Origin: Pyronema omphalodes
Lineage: Eukaryota; Ascomycota; Pezizomycetes; Pezizales; Pyronemataceae
NCBI GenBank assembly: GCA_024516155.1
Contig: JAJJXM010000093.1
Location: 88,411-152,410, forward strand
Length of the DNA: 64,000 nucleotides
Reading direction: 5' to 3'
The translations under genes were made by a program, and so were the position numbers. The notes beneath the pieces are model-generated. The model did not search any database, was not told the DNA's origin, and saw only the letters and a program-made list of their open reading frames with translations. This document shows positions 1 through 10,221 of this stretch, piece after piece; the first letter of the stretch is position 1; every line of letters starts with the position of its first letter.

Positions 1-2209
1 CTGGCAACTATGCACTCACTCGGCTGCCCACAGGCGGTAATATCGTGGTGTTCCTCATTCTTAAGTGACCGTACAACCGCCCTATCATTTGACGGCAGAA
101 CAGATTCACAGCGTCCAATTCAAACCGGCATTCCCCAGGGATCCCCCGCGTCGCCAATACTCTTCCTCATATACCTTCGCCCCCTCTTTGACGCCTTACA
201 ATCCGAACACCCGACCCTGTGGACCCCTAGCTATATAGACGACGTTGCCTTGGTGGCCCATGGACGAACGAGAGAACAAAATGCGCGCGCCCTGGAAGCA
301 GCCGCTCGCACCGCATTCGACTGGGCGCAGACAAACGCGGTAGCATTCGACGATTCCAAATCGGAGATGCTGCACTTCCATAAGTCGCGACTCGACGAAC
401 ACAGCGAAGCAACAAACGTGCGCTTACCTAACGGCACCATAGTCACCCCTGGGACCCAAGGAGGCAGCAAGGACGTGGTCCGGTGGATTGGCATACATTT
501 TGATCGCAAACTTTCCTTCTCCCAACATGTAAAAATAAGACTGACGGCCGCCGCTAGGTCCCTCAACGCCCTCCGAAGTTTGGTACGTCACGAAACAGGT
601 CTGTCCCCCTCAGCGACCCGTACACTTTATCAAGCGTGTGTAACCTCCAGGTCCGGATTTTGGCTCTGAGATCTGGTGGAATGGACAAAAAGGACTGGCC
701 AGCACACTACAAACGCAACAAAACTCCGCCCTACGCCGCATACTAAACGCATTCACATCGACCCCCATAGTGGCCCTACACAACGAAGCCGCCATACCCC
801 CCGTCGCAGTTCGCCTTCAACGCCGCAGCCGCAAATACGTTCTCCGCCTCCTCTCCCTCCCCCCTTCCCACCCCGTAGTTAGACGCTGCCCTTCCTCCTT
901 CCCCGTGCCCAACCACTTCCCCACCTCCATATGCGACCCGTCCGAATATGACTACCCCTGGAACACCACCCAGAAAGCCCCCTCGCGCCTCGTTCGCATG
1001 CTCCGCTCCGTCGGTCAGTGGATATTACCAGACGACGTAATCGAGGACACGGCACACCCAAATCCCACCCCGTGGATAAGCTCACCCCTACGAATAAAGA
1101 TATCCTCCCTCCCCAAACCCGAAGCCGCCGTCGAACACCTCTCGCTGATCCGCGACCTGAGTGACGACAAAACCAACATTATCGCCTATACAGACGGCTC
1201 CCAACTCGAAGGAAAAACAGGCGCCGGATACTGCATCACCTCAGGTTTCCCCCGTCAAGTCAACGAATCCATCCCCATGGGCACGACCACGGAAGTGTTC
1301 GACGCCGAGCTACGAGCAATTCACGACTGCCTCGAGATGTGCCACAAAATCATCTCCCACAACCACCTCCGACGCCGCCGGATACACGTCTTTACAGACA
1401 ACCAGGCGGCCATCCTCCGCGCCTCCCGCACAACATATGGTCCGGGCCAAGAGCTCGCCCGCGCTATACACGACATCGCCTCCTCCCTCCGTTCCAGAGA
1501 CACATCCGTCACCTTACATTGGGTCCCAGGACATACCGATATACCCGGGAACGACCAAGCCGACCTCCTCGCCAAAACTGCAACCACCCTAACTCCCCCC
1601 TCTTCGCTACCGGTCTCCCTGTCCTGGATACGCCGACAGATTCACGATCAATACATCCAAGACTGGACGACCTGGTACTCCTCCGCGCCGAAACTTAAAA
1701 CATACGACGCCCCACACCGTCGACGCCTCGACCATGCCTACACGGCCCTACCACGCAAACTATCAACCGCAATCTTGGGATTGCGAACCGGACACGGTTA
1801 TTTTTTGGACTGCCTTGCTCATCCCCCCACCGCCCAATACCCCTCCCGCTCGTGCTCATGCCCCCTTCACCCTCCGCAATCCCCCAAACATCTCATTCTC
1901 TCGTGCCCCTACTTCACTTCCCAACGGACCGAACTACGACGTACACTGAAAATCCCTCGACGACGACACCTCACACTACCGACAATCTTACATACCACCG
2001 CCGGAACCAAAGCACTGTCCGCTATGATCTCAGAGACCAAGATAGCGACTGCGGAGTGGGCTCACGCAAGGTTAAGTAAACTCCCCGCTGAGGAGAAAAC
2101 ATCTGCTACGCTGACAACAGACTGGGGGACGCTGCTGGACCTGACGGACGAGCACGCGGTTACCTCTAATAATCAAAAAAAAAAAAAAAATAATAATAAA
2201 AAGAAGTAG
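1..2209 (+). pseudogene. LINE-A ORF2 3' half (RT C-terminal half, RNase H)
   Basis: Reverse transcriptase/RNase H polyprotein fragment. Frame 1 (1-669) has the QGSPASPILF motif and the intact YIDD catalytic box near 230-245. One extra G around 655-656 shifts the frame, and the protein continues from 656 to 2209 in frame 2; alignment to LINE-D ORF2 shows the two parts are otherwise collinear. The RNase H part has the acidic TDGSQ, FDAEL and TDNQA motifs and HWVPGHTD, followed by the C-terminal Cys/His motif. The last codons run into an A-rich stretch (2176-2195). The frameshift makes this copy non-functional. Confidence 0.85.
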
Positions 2210-2960
2210 GAGGAGGACGGAGGGAGGGAGAAGCGGGAGGCGAGAGCGGAGAGAGAGACGAGGGAGAGGGGAGATGGAGGAAGCGGACGATGACGAGGAG
2301 AGAGTGGAGACGGGAGACTGGGAGAGCGGAGGCGTGGTTGTTGTGGAGAATGGAGTATTGTGTTTTTTCTTTTTTTGAAACGGGAATGAAAGTGAGGCGA
2401 GGAGTCGAGGGAGAGGAGAGACGCGGTGGAGACGGACGGGAGGAGCACGAATGAGGCGAGTACGAGATGGTGACGTGGAGAGAAGTGGACGGAGTGGGAC
2501 GATGGATGGCTGGCGAGCCGAGAGGGAGGAGCGTGGTGAAGGGCGAGGGGAGGGACGTCGAGTAGGGTAGTGGCACAGGGGAGAGAGGTGCGATGGGGGG
2601 GCGTTGACCCGGGGGAGTTATATCTTCTTTTCTTTTCTTTTGCTTGTTTGTTTTTGCTTTGTGGAGGAAATAAAGGTGGAAAAACGGTTAAAAAAGGGAG
2701 GGGGAGGGTGGAGGAAATGGGGGAACGACCCGGCGAGGTGGCCTCCGAGCGTACAGGGCTCCTGGAACAGACAACGCTTGACGAACAAAAGCACAACGAG
2801 ACTTGGGGGTCTACAACCCCACACCCTAACGACAAGCTCTGGGGCATACCCAGTGAGAGCTTGGCCTAACACCCGGGTTTCTCAATTTTGTATTTACTGT
2901 AGATTCCGCCATAACCTTACGGTTGGATGCGTGTATGAGTTAATAAATAAATAAATAAAT
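2210..2960 (+). repeat. LINE-A 3' UTR (D-type) with polypurine tract and TAAA tail
   Basis: No gene. About 2210-2600 is almost pure G/A on the sense strand. From about 2640 the sequence matches the 3' ends of LINE-D (35623-35990) and SQN-2 (8043-8350) on the opposite strand, ending in the AACC/GGTT hairpin and TAAA repeats. Open frames here are composition artefacts. Confidence 0.8.
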
Positions 2961-4853
2961 AAAAAACCCAGTCTCCACCTCTACCAGTCTCCTCCTCTTG
3001 ATCGTTGTGGTTGTGGGGTCTGTCCCCACTGTTACTACGGGGGTTTCTTGTCCAAGCGCGTCTGATGTTCCAAGTGCCCTGCTTGCACAGAGGCCGCCTC
3101 GCCGGGCTCCTCCCTTTCCTCCTCCCTTCCCCTCCCATTTTTAACCATTTTTCCTCCTTTATTTCCTCCACAAAGCAAAAACAAAACCAAAGCAAAGTTA
3201 AACAGCCGCCGGGCCACCCGTGCCCCCACTCTCCTCTCCTCTCTCCCCTCCTCCGCCGGTGTCTCCTGACTCTTTGCCCTTTGAGACACCCAGGCCCGCC
3301 CTGCCCCTCTTCTCCTCCCCTCTTTCCCCTTCTCCTTCCTTCTTCCTCAGCCTCCTCGCTGCTCCCCCTCGCCTCTCTCCCCTTCTTGTCGGTGGTGTTG
3401 TGAGTCCAAGATTGCCATTCCCAAGCACAATCTGGACGTTGATGCCTCCGCTCTTGAGGACTTCTGCCCAAGTCTTCTTTGCAGAGGAGGTTGTCGTTCT
3501 GGGTTGGTGGGTATTCTTTCCCCGTCCACCATTCTTTGTTGTAGGGGTCTTGCTGGGTTGCGCTGCCGTAGGTGTCGTCTCCTTCGCTTTCTGCGTCTTC
3601 CTCTGTGTAGCCTTCGCCTCCACAGTCTTCCATCTGTTCGTCTCAGCAGGGGCGGTGCTTGGGGCGTCGGGTAGAGGTGTGTCCTGAGCAGATGGACTGT
3701 CAGGGAGAGGTTCCGGTGTCGCATCGGTTGACGTGATCGCGAGGAGAGGTAGGGGGGACATAGGCTTGAGGGCATCAAGCTTGTCCTGGGTGGCGGTAGT
3801 CGCATGTTTTGAGTGCATCAGGCTTCGCACCGGTGATGCCGCTCTCGGTTTGTGGTTCACCGGTCTTCTGTTTGTCGGTGAGGTGGGTTCGGTGTTCTGG
3901 TCGCTTCCCCTTCGCTTTCTCTTGCCAGGAGGGTTGCGAACAGCGTCCAGGACATCCTGAATGTCATGTTGGACGACGGACAGTTGCATAGTCATCTCTT
4001 CCATCGCTGAGGAAGAGGCCGTGAGGTTCGGTGAGGGGGGCGCCGAAATGACTTGTTGCTGTTCGTCGATTTTCCTCGTCAGGGCGTCCACAGCAGCCTT
4101 GAGAGCTGCTGTTTCTGCCTGTGTAGAGTCGTAGGCTGCGCGCAGCTTCGTGTTTTCGCCGATCAGAATGTTGAATTTCGTCATCATGACGTCGAATCTG
4201 AGGCGCATCTCATCGCTGTTGTTGCGTATGGTGTCATCGAGGGTATTGAAGCGACGCTGTGTGTCCTGGTGGATCTGTTGTATCCCCAGGAAGCTGGCTC
4301 CAGTGAATTCGGCGTAGTTGTCTTCAAACAGTTGATCTAGGGTGGCATAGTTGTCGTCAACTGCGACTGCCTTATTAATTGCAGATACCATCATGCGACG
4401 GTAGTCACTAAACCGGCTGTGTTCAGTTGTCGCCTGTTGCTGCGATGTTGAAGCCGAAGGAGCTGGTGATCGTGCCAAGACCACGCTCTGGAAGGGCTTT
4501 CCAGTGAAGTTTCCATCAACTTCATCAACTTTTCCATCTCTTCCATTCAGAGTAGGAGTAGATCCATCATGACGAAGGTCGGCTAGAACATTGTACGCGT
4601 TTTCGGACCGTTTCGGTCGTCGGGCGTTGTTCTGTCGTTGTTTTGGCGACATTTCGTGAGGTGGGGTAAGCCAAAACTCGTGAAAACTCTGATTTTGCGA
4701 CAAAAGTCAACAAAAACAACGTAGAATTCCCTGAAAATTCAGAGAATAACGTAACAGAGTGCTGCGAATCCGAATCCGATGAGAAAACCGGGGGTTTCAG
4801 TGCTCGTTGTTGAGAATGCGATGGAAGAGATGGAAAAGTTGATGAAGTTGATG
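2961..4853 (-). mobile_element. SQN-1, ORF1-only non-LTR element, C-type 3' UTR
   Basis: First of eight copies of a family that codes for one protein only. The 3' UTR (2961-3197) matches the LINE-C 3' end (about 12980-13195) closely, then diverges at the ORF. The terminal hairpin and GTTT tail are missing because LINE-A abuts here. The 5' end is odd: 4821-4853 is an inverted copy of 4514-4546 from its own ORF. No RT or endonuclease is encoded, so movement would need LINE enzymes. Confidence 0.8.
3198..4652 (-). CDS. SQN ORF1-like protein (484 aa), intact
   Basis: Function not known; best read as a nucleic-acid-binding ORF1/Gag-like protein. The first ATG is at 4652; the frame is open 17 codons further upstream but without ATG. 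Order: basic N-terminus (KQRQNN, KRSENAYN), a Ser/Gln-rich part, a helical region with heptads around LGENTKLRAAY to DALTRKIDEQ (coiled coil, about residues 155-200), a second helix (MQLSVVQHDIQDVLDAV), a basic patch (GKRKRRGSDQ), Thr/Pro-rich linkers, a TWAEVLKSGG motif, and a very Arg/Gly/Glu-rich tail. No zinc knuckle is visible. It is intact, like the copy in SQN-5. Confidence 0.75.
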   Translation of the reverse strand: MSPKQRQNNARRPKRSENAYNVLADLRHDGSTPTLNGRDGKVDEVDGNFTGKPFQSVVLARSPAPSASTSQQQATTEHSRFSDYRRMMVSAINKAVAVDDNYATLDQLFEDNYAEFTGASFLGIQQIHQDTQRRFNTLDDTIRNNSDEMRLRFDVMMTKFNILIGENTKLRAAYDSTQAETAALKAAVDALTRKIDEQQQVISAPPSPNLTASSSAMEEMTMQLSVVQHDIQDVLDAVRNPPGKRKRRGSDQNTEPTSPTNRRPVNHKPRAASPVRSLMHSKHATTATQDKLDALKPMSPLPLLAITSTDATPEPLPDSPSAQDTPLPDAPSTAPAETNRWKTVEAKATQRKTQKAKETTPTAAQPSKTPTTKNGGRGKNTHQPRTTTSSAKKTWAEVLKSGGINVQIVLGNGNLGLTTPPTRRGERRGGAARRLRKKEGEGERGEEKRGRAGLGVSKGKESGDTGGGGERGEESGGTGGPAAV

Positions 4854-5056
4854 TTTCCTTTGTAGGGTTTATGTGTTTTGTTTCTGTTTCTGTTTTTGTT
4901 TGGAATACCCTGGACATAGCCGGATCTCCTGTACATAGTATTATAGGTCGCGCGGGTGGTTGTATCCCAGAGCAACTGCGGTGTTGCAGGGTATGGGCAT
5001 GAAGTAGGTGGAGCGCAATAGCCATAGTAGCTCTAGTTGCAATAAAACCAAGGTCA
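4854..5056 (+). mobile_element. LINE-N4, 3' end only
   Basis: The + strand here matches the 3' UTR of LINE-N3 (54858-55060, minus strand) over about 200 bp, and shares the last roughly 65 bp with LINE-N1. It ends with an A-rich stretch followed by GGTCA at the LTR target sequence (5057-5071). Its other side is cut by SQN-1. The insertion position and orientation relative to the LTR equal those of N1 and N3. Confidence 0.6.
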
Positions 5057-5174
5057 GATTAGTTTTACTTCCTAGCTTCTTGGGAACTCTATTAGTTGAT
5101 TATCTATCTCGCGAACGAAGCATTGACTGATCGAACAAACCTCTGTATTGAAAGCCTCAATACCCAGGTTCACA
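5057..5174 (-). repeat. Gyp-1-type LTR end fragment
   Basis: Read on the minus strand it starts TGTGAACCTGG at 5174, matching the first about 115 bp of the LTRs at 41263, 48804 and 55306. It stops at the LINE-N target site (5057-5071) where LINE-N4 begins. It sits inside the RT region of LINE-B, so a Gyp-1-type element or solo LTR had inserted into LINE-B. Confidence 0.7.
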
Positions 5175-6146
5175 CAGTCGAAGGCGGTGCGAGCCGCGGC
5201 TTCCAGTTCGCGGGCATTCTCTTCTCTGGTACGCCCGTGTGCGATGAGAGCTACGTCATCCATGTAGCTCGGGGTCCATAACGTGGGGTGGGTCGTTTGT
5301 AGTTTGTTGAATAGAGGGCGTAGGTAGGTGAGGAATAGAATGGGCGACGCCGGGGATCCTTGGGGGATGCCCGTCATAATAGGTCGCTGTATATCTGTTC
5401 GTCCGTCGAATGATAGGGCTGTTGTCCTTTCGCTTAGGAAAGTCGAACACCAGGAGACAACTGCAGTTGGGCAGCCCAGTGTGCGCATCGTCGTGAGGAG
5501 GCGCGCGGAGGAGACATTGTCGAAGGCCCCTCGCACGTCTACAAATAGCGCGGAGGTTACCATGCGGCGCCCCGCATTCGCTTCGACCTCGTGCGTTAGG
5601 GCCATTGCAACGTCGATAGCCGAGCGTTTAGGGTGCCCGCCTATCTGGTCCGCATGCAATATGTTGTGTGACTCCGCCATAAGGCTGAGCCGGGTCGCCA
5701 TAAGTTTTTCTAAGATTTTTGCCATGCAGTTCAGCAACCCGATGGGTCGATAGGCCTTAACTGCGCTATAGTCGGGATTATTCGGTTTCGGGATAACCAC
5801 CATCGTTGCTTCGCGCCAGCATCTGGGGTGGTATCCTTTGCCACCTAACCTTGCATACAGCACATCGAACACCTTGGGGATGGCATCGTAGGCTCTCCTT
5901 AGGCATGCGAACGTTATCATGTCGGGACCTGGGGCTTTCTTGCGGGAGGAGGAGCAGATCGCGTGGCGTATTTCTTCGGGGGTGAAGGTGTGCCAGGGGA
6001 GAATGGGGTGTTTGGGGGGGAGTTGAGTCGGAGGGGCAGCGGGGGGGGGGGGGGGTGGGAAAAGCGCCTGAAAGGCGTTTACTTTGCTTTCGAAATCAAC
6101 GTGTACCTTATCCACCCCACCTACCTGGGTTGTAATTGGGGGGGTC
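5175..6146 (-). pseudogene. LINE-B ORF2 fragment: RT domain
   Basis: Minus-strand RT segment close to LINE-D. From 6146 downward it gives the inter-domain linker with a poly-Pro stretch, the KKAPGPD motif, GIPQGSPASPILF and a YMDD catalytic box, and stops after AARTAFD where the LTR fragment begins. The 14 bp at 6133-6146 are repeated at 21991-22004, where the same ORF2 resumes in frame with its N-terminal half. The two pieces are therefore one LINE split by LINE-E and its contents. The 3' part (rest of RT, RNase H, 3' UTR) is missing. Confidence 0.85.
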
Positions 6147-8043
6147 TGTTTGTTTGTTTGTTTGTTTGTTTATTCATTACTTGTTTGCAACCTTAAGGTT
6201 ATGACAAGGGACAGATAAGTACAAAAGAGAAGAAGAAAGAAACGCAAAAGCAAAAACCCAGTCTCCGCTTCTACCATCCTCCTCCTCTTGATCGTTGTGG
6301 TTGTGGGGTCTGTCCCCACTGTTACTGCTGGGGTGTGTTGTCCGTATCGCGACTTTTGTTCCAGTGCCCTGCTTGCACAGAGGCCACCTCGCCGGGTTCC
6401 TCCCTTTCCTCCTCCCTTCCCCTTCCCATCTTTAGTTTTCTTTTCCCGCCTTTGTTTCCTCCGCTACAAATGAAATGATTACTCCCACCGGCCCCTGCTG
6501 GCCCTTCGCCGCGCTCCTCACTCTCCTGGTCTACTCTCCACCCCTTCCCCCCGTTGAAACAAAAGAAATCCTCCTCGGGTACAAAGAAAACACACAGATA
6601 AAAAGAAAATTCAGCTCCCCCCGCTGCCCTCCTTCTCGCCGTCCCGCTACCTCCCACCCGTCTCTCCCGCCGTTCCCCTCTCTACATGTCATCCCCTTAC
6701 ATCTCCCTTCATCGTTCTTCCCGCTCCCTTCGATCCTGTTCTCCCCGGAAATGCAAAGTACTCAAACAAACGCGATAAGGAAATAAAACATAAAGGAAAC
6801 GTAAAGAAACCAAGACGAGAATTAGAAACCTGAATAAGCACCAACGTAAAATGAAAAGAAAATCTAGATGAAAAGGAAAGTGTTGCAAGCTGAGGCTTGA
6901 GCGCGCGAGAGGTGTTTATCACTGTGGCAAGCTTAGTCAACGAAAGAGGGGGTCTGCTCCCTTCTGCGAGCGTTGTTTAACCGGGTATGGGCCCAGACCG
7001 AGGTAGCGACCTTGGTCACGGAGATGAAATCACAGAGAGCCTGCGTGCCGGGTTTGGTGTTCAGGATGGATTCCATGTTGAGTCGAGCGTAGCGGGTGAG
7101 TTTGGGGTCCTGTCGGAGGGTTGCACGAGCGTCCTAGAACTCGGGGCAACTTAGGAGGAGGTGTCGAGGTGTCTGAGGAGGGTGGATGGGGCAGTTGCAT
7201 GAGCGTGCCGGGTATGCGTTGGACGGGGGCTGGGCGAGGCAGCTTAGGAAGTACCCATGTCCTGTCCGGAGTCCGAGGATGGCTGTGGACATCCACGGGG
7301 GTGGTTGGTGTAGGCGGTGTCCATGCGCCTCCGGTGTTGGGCTGCGTACGTCTTAGGCCTGGGAGAGGAGTTGTACCACTCCTGCCATTCGCTTGTGTGG
7401 CGTTCACGGGTGCGTTGTCGTAGCCATGTTATGGTGATGGGAGGTAGTCGGCGAGGTTGTATCGTTGTGGCTTGACGGGCCAGGTCGTCGGCGATTTCGT
7501 TACCGGGGACGCTGGCGTGTCCGGGGATCCAGTGGACGGTGATGGAGATCCGTATTCGCTGAGGTTGCGAGCGACTGCGTGAATGTTCCGAGCGACTTCT
7601 TGTCCAGGACCGCTGCGTAGGTGGGAGGTTCTGTGAGCGGCAGCCTGGCTGTCCGTGAAGACGTGGATAGTTCTATCGGATAGGGAGTGTTGTGGGGTGT
7701 ATTTTAGACATGTGCGAAGGCCCTCGAGCATGGCGGTGACCTCTGCATCGAAGACTTCGGTGATGTCTCCCATGGGGACGATGGATCTCACTGGTCGGGG
7801 CAGGCCGTGAGGTATGGTGTACCCTGCTCCCGTCGTGCCGTTGATCTTGGAGCCATCCGTGTAGAGTAGGATGCTGTCTTTGCGGCGGCGGAGGGTGTGT
7901 AGCAGGAGGAGGTGTTCGTCGACCACGTCGTCCTTCGGGGAGGTGGGGATGTCGGTGGTAATTGAGGTGGCGGACTCATTGTCGGGGACGTTCTGTGAGG
8001 TGTCCTCGATTACGCCGTTTGGCGCGATCCATGGCGAGAGGGT
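6147..8043 (-). mobile_element. LINE-E 3' portion (C-type)
   Basis: A C-type LINE end: GTTT repeats at 6147-6170, hairpin AACC-TTAA-GGTT (about 6188-6199), 3' UTR to about 6940, then a decayed ORF2 C-terminus to 8043. The 5' part of the same element is at 21391-21990. The outer 14-bp duplication (6133-6146, 21991-22004) marks its insertion into LINE-B. The middle (most of ORF1, endonuclease, RT) is absent and its place is taken by the SQN-2 to SQN-5/LINE-C stack. Confidence 0.75.
6945..8043 (-). pseudogene. LINE-E ORF2 C-terminus (RNase H), degraded
   Basis: From 8043 downward the translation matches LINE-C ORF2 from the linker IEDTSQNVPD through RNase H: YTDGSK, FDAEV and VFTDSQAA are readable in frame 7429-7926. 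Near 7545 a frameshift moves the WIPGHASVPGNE part into another frame. The remaining C-terminus, with the Cys/His motif, is readable only as scattered pieces. Not functional. Confidence 0.75.
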
Positions 8044-10014
8044 TATTTATTTATTTATTTATTTATTCATACACGCATCCAACCGTAAGGTTATGGCGGA
8101 ATCTACAAATTAAATACAATGTTGAGAACCTGGGGGCGATGCCAGGTCCCCACTGGGTAAGCCCCAGAGCTGTCTATGTGGGTGGGAGTGTAGTCTCCCA
8201 AGTCTCGCCGTGCAGTTTTTCATCTAGCGTCGTCAGATCCAAGGAGCCCTGTGCGCTCGGAGGCCGCCTCGCCGGGCTCCTCCCTTTCCTCCACCCTTCC
8301 CCTCCCATTTTTAACCATTTTTCCGCCTTTATTTCCTCCACAAAGCAAAAACAAAACCAAAGCAAAGTTAAACGGCCGCCGGGCCACCCGTGCCCCCATT
8401 CTCCTCTCCTCTCTCCCCTCCCCCGCCGGTGTCTCCTGACTCTTTGCCCTTTGAGACGCCCGGGCCCGCCCTGCCCCTCTTCTCCTTCCCTCTCTCCCCT
8501 TCTCCTTCCTTCTTCCTCAGCCTTCACGCTGCTCCCCCTCGCCTCTCTCCCCTTCTCGTCGGTGGTGTCGTAAGTCCAAGATTGCCATTCCCAGGCACAA
8601 TCTGGACGTTGATGCCTCCGCTCTTGACGACTTCTGCCCAAGTCTTCTTTGCAGAGGAGGTTGTCGTTCTGGGTTGGTTGGTAGTCTTTCCCCGGCCACC
8701 ATTCTTTGTTGTAGGGGTCTTGCTGGGTGGCGCTGCCGTAGGTGTCGTCTCGTTCGCTTTCTGCTTCTTCCTCTGTGTAGCCTTCGCCTCCACAGTCTTC
8801 CATCCGTTCGACTCAGCAGGGGCAGTGCTTGGGGCGTCGGGTAGAGGTGTGTCCTGAACAGATGAACTGTCAGGGTGAGGTTCCGGTGTCGCTTTGGTCG
8901 ACGTGATCGCGAGGAGAGGTAGGGGGGACATAGGCTTGAGGGCATCAAGCTCGTCCTGGGCGGCGGTAGTCGCATGTTTCGAGTGCATCAGGCTTCGCAC
9001 CGGTGATGCCACTCTCGGTTTGTTGTTCACCGGTCTTCTGTTTGTCGGTGAGGTGGGTTCGGTGTTCTGGTCGCTACCCCTTCCCTTTCTCTTGCCAGGA
9101 GGGTTGCGAACAGCGTCCAGGACATCCTGAATGTCATGTTGGACGACGGACAGTTGCATAGTCATCTCTTCCATCGCTGAGGAAGAGGCCGTGAGGTTCG
9201 GTGAGGGGGGCGCCGAAATGACTTGTTGCTGTTCGTCGATTTTCTTCGTCAGGGCGTCCACAGCAGCCTTGAGAGCTGCTGTTTCTGCCTGTGTAGAGTC
9301 GTATGCTGCGCGCAGCTTCGTGTTTTCGCCGGTCAGAATGGCGAAGTTCGTCATCATGACGTCGAATCTGTGGCGCATCTCATCGCTGTTGTTGCGTATG
9401 GTGTCATCGAGGGTATTGAAGCGTCGCTGTGTGTCCTGGTGGATCTGTTGTATCCCCAGGAAGCTGGCTCCAGTGAATTCGGCGTAGTTGTCTATAAACA
9501 GTTGATCTAGGGTGGCATAGTTGTCGTCAACTGCGACTGCCTCTTTAATTGCAGATACCATTATGCGACGGTAGTTACTGAACCGGCTGTGCTCAGTTGT
9601 CGCCTGTTGCTGCTTTGTTGAAGCCGAAGGAACTGGTGATCTCGCCAAGACCATGCTCTGGAAGAGCTTTCCAGCGATGTTTCCAACAACTTCATCAACT
9701 TTTCCATCTCTTTCATCAAATGTAGGATTAGATCCATCATGAGGAAGGTCGGCTGGAACATTGTACGCGTTTTCGGACCTCTTCGATCGTTGGGCGTTGT
9801 TCTGTCGTTGTTTTGGCGACATTTCGTGAGGTGGGGTAAGCCAAAACTCGTGAAAACTCTGATTTTGCGACAAAAGTCAACAAAAACAACGTAGAATTCC
9901 CTGAAAATTCAGAGAAGAACGTAATAGAGTGCTGCGAATCCGAATCCGATGAGAAAATCGGGGGTTTCGGTGCTCGTTGTTGAGAATGCAGGGGGGGGTC
10001 GCCGTTGCCGTGTG
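8044..10014 (-). mobile_element. SQN-2, with D-type 3' UTR and TTTA tail
   Basis: About 1.97 kb and near full length. On the minus strand it runs from the 5' box (CACACGGCAACGG, poly-C, TGCATTCTCAACAAC) near 10014 to a TAAA-repeat tail at 8043-8066. Unlike the other SQN copies its last about 300 bp match the LINE-D/LINE-A 3' UTR, including the AACC-TTAC-GGTT hairpin (about 8081-8092). It lies against LINE-E on the left and SQN-3 on the right. Confidence 0.8.
8524..9822 (-). CDS. SQN ORF1-like protein, C-terminally shortened (432 aa)
   Basis: Same protein as in SQN-1 and SQN-5, starting at the ATG at 9822. The coiled-coil part, the basic patch and the TWAEVVKSGG motif are present. The reading frame ends early: an AGA codon of the other copies is TGA here (8524-8526), removing about 50 residues of the Arg/Gly/Glu-rich tail. 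Whether the tail is needed is unknown. Confidence 0.7.
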   Translation of the reverse strand: MSPKQRQNNAQRSKRSENAYNVPADLPHDGSNPTFDERDGKVDEVVGNIAGKLFQSMVLARSPVPSASTKQQQATTEHSRFSNYRRIMVSAIKEAVAVDDNYATLDQLFIDNYAEFTGASFLGIQQIHQDTQRRFNTLDDTIRNNSDEMRHRFDVMMTNFAILTGENTKLRAAYDSTQAETAALKAAVDALTKKIDEQQQVISAPPSPNLTASSSAMEEMTMQLSVVQHDIQDVLDAVRNPPGKRKGRGSDQNTEPTSPTNRRPVNNKPRVASPVRSLMHSKHATTAAQDELDALKPMSPLPLLAITSTKATPEPHPDSSSVQDTPLPDAPSTAPAESNGWKTVEAKATQRKKQKANETTPTAAPPSKTPTTKNGGRGKTTNQPRTTTSSAKKTWAEVVKSGGINVQIVPGNGNLGLTTPPTRRGERRGGAA

Positions 10015-10221
10015 TTTGTTTGTTTGTTCTCTCATTACTTGTTTGCAACCCGAAGGTTATGACAAGGGACAGATAAATACAAAAGAGAAGAAGAAAGAAA
10101 TGTAAAAGCAAAAACCCAGTCTCCACCTCTACCAGTCTCCTCCTCTTGATCGTTGTGGTTGTGGGGTCTGTCCCCACTGTTACTACGGGGGTTTCTTGTC
10201 CAAGCGCGTCTGCTGTTCCAG
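10015..10221 (-). mobile_element. SQN-3, 3' end only
   Basis: A 207-bp C-type 3' terminus: GTTT repeats, hairpin AACC-TTCG-GGTT (about 10046-10057), then 3' UTR ending abruptly at GTTCCAG, where the tail of SQN-4 starts. It is nearly identical to the next 210 bp (10222-10435), so it is either a severely 5'-truncated insertion or a tandem duplication of the SQN-4 3' end. No coding capacity. Confidence 0.7.

Larger units (their letters stand above)
1..2960 (+). mobile_element. LINE-A, 5'-truncated by window edge
   Basis: Non-LTR retrotransposon of the same family as LINE-D (36466-40467). It holds the second half of ORF2, a long purine-rich 3' UTR, and a tail of TAAA units at 2939-2960. Just before the tail is the hairpin AACC-TTAC-GGTT (about 2915-2926). 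The tail abuts the 3' UTR of SQN-1, which lies on the other strand and lacks its own tail, so LINE-A probably landed in the SQN-1 3' end. The left half lies outside the window. Confidence 0.85.

Noticed and set aside
3220..3687. 155-aa plus-strand ORF repeated in each SQN copy (also 8390-8857, 10578-11165, 60738-61205)
   Set aside because: It is antisense to the SQN ORF tail; its conservation follows from that of the sense ORF.
7030..7407. 125-aa minus-strand ORF, Pro/Thr-rich
   Set aside because: Shadow frame of the LINE-E RNase H C-terminus; LINE-C has the same shadow at 13701-14189.
8043..8066. TTTA (and GTTT elsewhere) microsatellites
   Set aside because: They always end a LINE or SQN 3' UTR, so they are retrotransposon tails, not independent simple repeats.
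9823..9873. Start of the SQN protein 17 codons upstream (SQNQSFHEF)
   Set aside because: That position is TTG, not ATG, in all copies. The first ATG gives MSPKQRQNN. The upstream codons are conserved, so a non-AUG start remains possible but is not supported.
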